In this document: piece after piece, positions 59,750 to 64,000 of the stretch | Layout: every line of letters starts with the position of its first letter | Numbering within the stretch: position 1 is the first letter of the stretch | NCBI RefSeq assembly: GCF_947495275.1 | Contig: NZ_CANLYL010000017.1 | Coordinates: forward strand, 1-64,000 | Reading direction: 5' to 3' | DNA length: 64,000 nt | Source: an uncultured Roseobacter sp. | GTDB taxonomy: Bacteria > Pseudomonadota > Alphaproteobacteria > Rhodobacterales > Rhodobacteraceae | Position numbers and translations under genes: made by a program | Notes under the pieces: model-generated | Seen by the model: only the letters and a program-made list of their open reading frames with translations | The model's database searches: none | What the model was told of the DNA's origin: nothing

Positions 59750-60708
59750 GCCAGTATCAGTTCGGCCGCACCAAACCCAAATCTGCCAAAAGCATTTCCG
59801 TTGTAAAGCAGATAGGGCACGCCCGACAAAACAGCCAGATGCGGGTAGCATTGCATATCTGCGTCCCATTCCCCGGCCTGTGTGTGGAACCCGAGAGCGT
59901 CATCATCACGCGCCCATGTTGTTAGATCAGTCGACGTCGCATAGCCCATCCTATAAGCTTTCGAGGGGTCTGTACGAAAGCCATGTACGTCGCGGTAACA
60001 GAAGACCATGTGGTATTTGCCATCAAAAGAAATGATGCTTGGCAATGCTTGGCATTCATCAACCCCTAGGCGATCCGGCAAAATCTGCACCCCGTCTTCT
60101 TTGACCCAGTTGATGCCATCTGTCGATGTCGCATGGCCGATCTTATAGACGCGATCAGGAGCGGCAGTTTCAGTTTCGCGTTTCCAGCGTTGCCCGAACA
60201 TATACCACATATGAAACATACCATTTGCCTTGATGACAAAGGCGTCGCCCACCAGAAATGGCTCGTTCAGAGAGGGACCAAGGATGGGACCCAATCCGAG
60301 CCGCGTGAAGGTTGCGCCTTCGTCATGGCTCACCACCAGACCAATGGCTGTATCAACAGAAACCGATTTGCGCCTGTTCCACCCGCATGTGTATCCCCAG
60401 ACCTGCCCTTGATGACGCAGAACGTTCATCGGGAAAATTCCGTGTTCGTCAAAGGTGCCTAACCCGCCTAACGGCAAGACGGCTTGTGTCGAGACGCGTA
60501 GCACGGCGGAGAAATCCTTGTGCATGTCCACGAATGCCATATGGCTGCGAAAAGTCTGCGCACCCGGATCAACAGCGCGGGTGGAAAAGTAGACCCGAAC
60601 GAAGTCGTCAAACTCCAGTGTTTGCGGACTTTGCGCAAACTCTTTGCAATTCTGCGGCAGCACATGTTCCGTCGGATCAAATACTTTGCCAAGTTTTGTT
60701 TTGATCAT
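59746..60708 (-). CDS. Beta-propeller protein resembling GH43/GH130-type glycosidases, copy 1
   Basis: A 320-residue protein that looks like a five-bladed glycosidase propeller. GKVFDPTEHV near the N-terminus, DDFVRVYFSTR, GPILGPSLNEPFLVGDAFVIK and HMWYMFGQRW are repeats of the blade pattern found in GH43/GH68/GH130-like proteins. Acidic residues are present in the likely places, but I cannot assign catalysis. It is paralogous to the next gene upstream (60710-61705), with which it shares FGTF/TFDE(H/F)G and CYP(H)LAVL-like blocks. ATG 60708 follows the stop of that gene after one base (TGAGATG). Possible role in trimming or transferring sugars. Confidence 0.65.
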   Translation of the reverse strand: MIKTKLGKVFDPTEHVLPQNCKEFAQSPQTLEFDDFVRVYFSTRAVDPGAQTFRSHMAFVDMHKDFSAVLRVSTQAVLPLGGLGTFDEHGIFPMNVLRHQGQVWGYTCGWNRRKSVSVDTAIGLVVSHDEGATFTRLGLGPILGPSLNEPFLVGDAFVIKANGMFHMWYMFGQRWKRETETAAPDRVYKIGHATSTDGINWVKEDGVQILPDRLGVDECQALPSIISFDGKYHMVFCYRDVHGFRTDPSKAYRMGYATSTDLTTWARDDDALGFHTQAGEWDADMQCYPHLAVLSGVPYLLYNGNAFGRFGFGAAELILA

Positions 60709-60709
60709 C

Positions 60710-61705
60710 TCAGCGCGTCCAACTCTCATGTGATGTCAGTCGCGCCATCCCAAAGCCTTCGCGTCCGACACCATTGCCCAAATAAGCCATATAGACGCTG
60801 CCATCGAGGCTGAAGACATGTGGGTAACTCACCATCTCGCTGTCCCAACCTGTGGCAGAGACGGTGATACCTATACGGGCGTCATCTCGTGTCCAAGTCA
60901 CCAGATCGTTGCTGAAGGCATACCCGATGCGGTAGCCCTTTTCATGGCTTCTGTAACCTTCGCTGTAGCGGTAGCAAAAGAACATGTGGTATTGGCCATT
61001 TGCCCGGAAGACATCCGGGCTGGCCTGCGCCTCGTCTTCTTCGACTACAGTCTCGATCAGATCTTTGCCGAGTTTTGTCCAGACAATTCCATCTGGTGAG
61101 GAAGCCATGCGGATGCGGTAAACAGGCTCAGGACGCCCTTGCACCATTTTCCAAGACTTCCCAGCAATATAGAACAGGTGCCATGTATCGCCAAATTTTC
61201 GAATTTTCGGGCCGCTCATCACGAAAGGCTCGTCCAATGAATAGGGAATGACCGGGCCCGGGCCCAGTCGCTTGAACGTCTTGCCGTCATCGTCGCTTTC
61301 AGCACAGCCAATAGCCACGTTGAAAGGAACAGAGGCGCAGCGGGTCCAACCTGCGTAATAGGCGCGTATCTTGTCGCCATGGCGAATGATCGAGACCGGA
61401 TAGGTGCCGAATTCATCGAATGTCCCAAGCGCGCCCAAAGAAAGGATTGGCTGCTCCGCCACGTGTAGCACCCGGGTCAGGTCTGTGCGGTCGAGATCGA
61501 CGTAAGCGGAATAGCTGACATATTGACCAGAGGCATCTGCAGGCGGCCTACATGAGAAATAGACGCGCACGAAGTTATCAAACATAAGGGTCGCTGGGGC
61601 TTGCGCGAACTCCTGCAGCCAGGGCCGGTCCTGCGTATTTTTAGGGTCAAAAACCTTGCCCATTTTTTCCCATTCGAAGGTAGTAGCGGCATCATCAGTC
61701 GACAA
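60710..61705 (-). CDS. Beta-propeller protein resembling GH43/GH130-type glycosidases, copy 2
   Basis: A 331-residue paralogue of the preceding entry: GKVFDPKNTQDR, DNFVRVYFSCR, LGALGTFDEFGTYPVSIIRHG, GPVIPYSLDEPFVMSG, HMFFCYRYSEG. I use the TTG at 61705, preceded by AAGGAA at eight bases and overlapping the WbqC stop by 11 bases; an ATG at 61663 would cut the N-terminus. The two copies stand in tandem in the same operon, suggesting duplication and specialisation on two sugars. Both lack signal peptides and so act in the cytoplasm. Confidence 0.65.
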   Translation of the reverse strand: MSTDDAATTFEWEKMGKVFDPKNTQDRPWLQEFAQAPATLMFDNFVRVYFSCRPPADASGQYVSYSAYVDLDRTDLTRVLHVAEQPILSLGALGTFDEFGTYPVSIIRHGDKIRAYYAGWTRCASVPFNVAIGCAESDDDGKTFKRLGPGPVIPYSLDEPFVMSGPKIRKFGDTWHLFYIAGKSWKMVQGRPEPVYRIRMASSPDGIVWTKLGKDLIETVVEEDEAQASPDVFRANGQYHMFFCYRYSEGYRSHEKGYRIGYAFSNDLVTWTRDDARIGITVSATGWDSEMVSYPHVFSLDGSVYMAYLGNGVGREGFGMARLTSHESWTR

Positions 61706-62399
61706 GGTCGTATTCCTTCAGAAATGTGGTTGAAATCTGGTCGATGGAATTGAACATCATGACATCCAGAATGGATAATGACGGGACAAATGGACGGCCA
61801 AATTGCGCATAGGTTGGCAGATGCGGCTGCAGGAAGCGCAGTTTGAGCCCTTGAGCGTTGAAATCTCCGGCCGCGTATAGATTTCTGCCGCCTGGAGGAT
61901 TGATGTATTCGGTGGCTCCCACCCGTTTGCAGATGTCGATCACCCTGTCTGCATTACGTAAATCCGACACTCCGTTCTCGACGTCTGATGAAATCCGCAA
62001 GGCTGTTGTGATCCCAAGATGCTCACAGCAGTGACATATAGAATGATAAATGAACTCAAAAAGATTTTCGGTCTGAAAATGCACAATTGTCTCTATCAGA
62101 GGCATTGTTTGAGAAAAATGAGGCGCCTTTCGGTAAGCTCCTTCAATCTGATTGCAGAGCTTTTGCGGTTCAAATGCATCAGACAGGTACCGGTCTGCGA
62201 CATGTAGAAAATCGGAATCCTTTTTCAGAGGAATTGAAAAAATTACCGCTTCGCCATTGCGCAGCATTTGGTTGCGGTTGATCCAACCCTTTTTGGTGTG
62301 CTGGATTGTGTCGTAGACAACGAAAATGTCTGAAGCTGCGATTAGCTGGAAGTATCCCAGATAAGGCAGAAAGTAGGGTTGCATGATCGCGGTTCGCAT
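61695..62399 (-). CDS. WbqC-like protein
   Basis: A 234-residue protein of the WbqC family: MQPYFLPYLGYFQLIAASDIFVVYDTIQHTK and INRNQMLRNGE are near-invariant for the family, and ATEYINPPGGRNLY follows. WbqC genes recur in O-antigen and capsule clusters together with amino-sugar genes; some are thought to act in modification of amino sugars. ATG 62399 has AGGG eight bases upstream. It lies between the DegT aminotransferase and the propeller pair, consistent with joint synthesis of an unusual amino sugar. Confidence 0.88.
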   Translation of the reverse strand: MRTAIMQPYFLPYLGYFQLIAASDIFVVYDTIQHTKKGWINRNQMLRNGEAVIFSIPLKKDSDFLHVADRYLSDAFEPQKLCNQIEGAYRKAPHFSQTMPLIETIVHFQTENLFEFIYHSICHCCEHLGITTALRISSDVENGVSDLRNADRVIDICKRVGATEYINPPGGRNLYAAGDFNAQGLKLRFLQPHLPTYAQFGRPFVPSLSILDVMMFNSIDQISTTFLKEYDLVD

Positions 62400-62435
62400 A
62401 AAGCTGCCCTGTCGGTCGTAGGGTTTCTGTCGTGT

Positions 62436-63545
62436 TTAGGGGGAGCGCAGCAGATCGATAATCCGTGCCAGAGAAATATCGTCAAGGTCGGGATATATCG
62501 GTAGGCAGAGAATTTGGTTTGCCTTCTCTGTTGCGACCGGCAGCAGATCCGGGTTTGCACTGGGCAAATCCCTATACATGTCGAATTCGGTGATCAGTGG
62601 ATAGAAGTAGCGTCTGGGATGAACACCGCGTGCTTTCATCTGGTGGTACAGATCATCTCGTGAGATTGTATACTCGGGGCCTACCAGTATCGGGAAATAC
62701 GCATGGTTTGATCTGGCTCCACCGAGGCTTGGATCCAGATATTCAAGCCCTTCAATTGTGTCTATTGCCGCGCGATACGCTTTGCTGATGTTTGCCCGCC
62801 GCTGAATGGCATGATCGATATGCTTGAGTTGCAACAGACCAAATGCGCAGTTGATCTCGCTCATCTTGCCATTAATGCCCGTTGCCACGACGCTTGTTTC
62901 ACCTTCATGGCCAAAATTCTTGAGCTTGTCGATATTGTCCTTCATCTCCGGTGTCTGACAAACGATGGCACCACCTTCAAAGGTATTAAAGACCTTTGTC
63001 GCATGCAGGCTGAGTGTGGACAGATCGCCATGGCTCAGGATGCTGCCCTGCGCGTCTTGCACACCAAAGGCATGAGAAGCATCATAGATAAGTTTGAGAT
63101 TATGGCGCTTGGCGATATCTGCAAAAGCTTCCACACGTGCCGGGTTTCCGTAGCAGTGTACGGGCAGGATTGCGGTCGTTTGAGGGGTAATCGCCGCCTC
63201 AACTTTTTCCGGGTCTAAGTTAAGGCTGTTAGCCTCAATATCAGCAAACACAGGTGTCAGCCGGTTCCACAGCACAGCATGAGAGGTTGCGACAAAAGAA
63301 AACGGTGTCGTGATCACTTCTCCCTCTGCTCCAAGGGCTTGCAGTGCTGTCACAAGAGCGATCGTTCCATTGTTGAACAGAGAGATAAAGGGTATGCCAA
63401 GATATGCAGCCAACTGCTTTTCAAGTTCCACATGAAAGGGACCGCAGTTCGATAAAATGCCGCTGTCCCAGATTTCCTGCAGATAAGGCGTGAAGTCTTC
63501 CAGAGGCGGCAGGTAGGGCTTTGTGACGAAAATATCATCGTTCAT
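62436..63545 (-). CDS. DegT/DnrJ/EryC1/StrS-family sugar aminotransferase
   Basis: A 369-residue PLP enzyme. The catalytic Lys is in SLHATKVFNTFEGG (about residue 183), PVHCYGNPARVEAF and IYDASHAFGVQ hold the cofactor, and FNNGTIALVTALQAL marks the N-terminal part. It puts an amino group on a keto sugar nucleotide. Together with the GNAT acetyltransferase it would make an N-acetylated amino-deoxy sugar; a dehydratase to make the keto sugar is not in the window. ATG 63545; AAGGG lies about 12 bases upstream. First gene of the minus-strand block. Confidence 0.9.
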   Translation of the reverse strand: MNDDIFVTKPYLPPLEDFTPYLQEIWDSGILSNCGPFHVELEKQLAAYLGIPFISLFNNGTIALVTALQALGAEGEVITTPFSFVATSHAVLWNRLTPVFADIEANSLNLDPEKVEAAITPQTTAILPVHCYGNPARVEAFADIAKRHNLKLIYDASHAFGVQDAQGSILSHGDLSTLSLHATKVFNTFEGGAIVCQTPEMKDNIDKLKNFGHEGETSVVATGINGKMSEINCAFGLLQLKHIDHAIQRRANISKAYRAAIDTIEGLEYLDPSLGGARSNHAYFPILVGPEYTISRDDLYHQMKARGVHPRRYFYPLITEFDMYRDLPSANPDLLPVATEKANQILCLPIYPDLDDISLARIIDLLRSP

Positions 63546-63785
63546 GGTTTAAAATCGCCCTTCCAATATTTGCACGATATGGCACTGCAACCTTAAGTGG
63601 CCTTTTCAGGCAGTGGTAGGGTCTTTGCCTGGATTATACCAGACCAAGACTGGGTGTCGTGAGAGGATCTACGCTTGTTAGGAGGTTCCCTCGAGAACAA
63701 AGCCGAACCCACCTATGCGCAGATGATCTGTTATTAGTTTCGTTCTGTTTTTTTGTGTACTGCTTAACAGGTGTCGCCTCCTGTT

Positions 63786-64000
63786 CTACGAGGTTTTATT
63801 CATTTTAAATTTTTCCCGAAGCTGGCGTTTGACTGCGCGGCGCCATAACTTGAAGAGAGTTTTTGGGGGCTGATCCGCTGCCGTCTCACTCACGACGGTC
63901 TCAAAGCCGAGTTGATTGTAGTATTCAAGCGTGGATTTAATCGAAATCTGACGCGCTATTTCGTCAGCTTGTTCGTGATGAAAGGCCGCAAGGTGAAAAT
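63786..64000 (-). CDS. Protein fragment at the right edge (C-terminal part only)
   Basis: Reading in from position 64000 on the minus strand gives 70 codons that end with TAG at 63786-63788. The fragment begins FHLAAFHHEQADEIARQ and includes LEYYNQLGFETVVSE and, near the end, the basic stretch LFKLWRRAVKRQLREKFK. No domain is named. It is part of the less GC-rich block. The gap 63546-63785 between it and the aminotransferase has no gene that I can support. Confidence 0.5.
   Translation of the reverse strand, partial: FHLAAFHHEQADEIARQISIKSTLEYYNQLGFETVVSETAADQPPKTLFKLWRRAVKRQLREKFKMNKTS

Overview
The window looks like most of a RepA-type plasmid (or chromid segment) from a marine alphaproteobacterium of the Rhodobacteraceae (Roseobacter group). 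The evidence is: (i) a RepA-like initiator (36033-37022) divergent from parA/parB (37407-39738), with a DnaA box and three 22-bp iterons between them; (ii) two secreted proteins with VPLPA-CTERM tails and a matching exosortase (XrtD-EpsI fusion), a combination typical of this family; (iii) generally GC-rich sequence with roseobacter-like proteins. I see no conjugation genes, no toxin-antitoxin pair, no rRNA or tRNA, and no intact insertion sequence. The gene content resembles the 'biofilm plasmids' described in roseobacters, but the rhamnose operon of those plasmids is not visible here.

Layout. 1-332: left-edge secreted Asp/His-rich protein, incomplete. 1088-4996: one overlapping operon (dprE2, dprE1, GtrA flippase-like, HAD-UbiA fusion) that reads as a polyprenyl-phospho-D-arabinofuranose pathway. 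5188-9664: glycosyltransferase, VPLPA-CTERM protein, membrane-anchored PQQ-type sugar dehydrogenase, FkbM methyltransferase. 9882-13473: GT4 glycosyltransferase, nucleotide-sugar epimerase and TviB-like UDP-HexNAc dehydrogenase. 13499-18934: GMC oxidoreductase with a PAN protein, then integral-membrane proteins including one GT-C enzyme with an AftB-like motif. 18946-27254: a tightly coupled cassette (GTA-type head-spike base protein, a 975-residue Ig/FN3/leucine-rich protein, a LamG-like protein and a CEMIP-like G8/beta-helix protein) that looks like a phage-type glycan-binding or glycan-cutting spike. 27485-32778: sulfotransferase, two GT2 enzymes, a Wzy-like polymerase/ligase and a WecG/TagA glycosyltransferase. 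33141-35979: acyltransferase and exosortase. 36033-39738: replication and partition. 39819-57290: galE; a large secreted protein; rhomboid protease; an exosortase-linked polysaccharide export locus (outer-membrane barrel, Wza-like, PrsT-like TPR lipoprotein, initiating sugar transferase, ExeA-like ATPase, GumC-like chain-length protein, CpsD-like kinase); a second VPLPA-CTERM protein; manC; ugd. 57482-64000: a visibly less GC-rich block (ABC transporter, acetyltransferase, two beta-propeller paralogues, WbqC, DegT aminotransferase, a right-edge fragment) that looks separately acquired.

How it fits together. GalE, Ugd, ManC, TviB and the 4-epimerase would make nucleotide sugars. The WbaP-like transferase would start the repeat unit on a lipid carrier, and GT2, GT4, WecG and GT-C enzymes would extend it; sulfotransferase, acyltransferase and methyltransferase would decorate it. 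The Wzy-like protein would polymerise it, and GumC/CpsD/Wza-like/barrel proteins would control and export it. XrtD would sort VPLPA-CTERM proteins into the surface layer. The D-arabinose module and the spike-like cassette are the most unexpected parts. All functions are inferred from sequence patterns recalled from known families; no database search was run.
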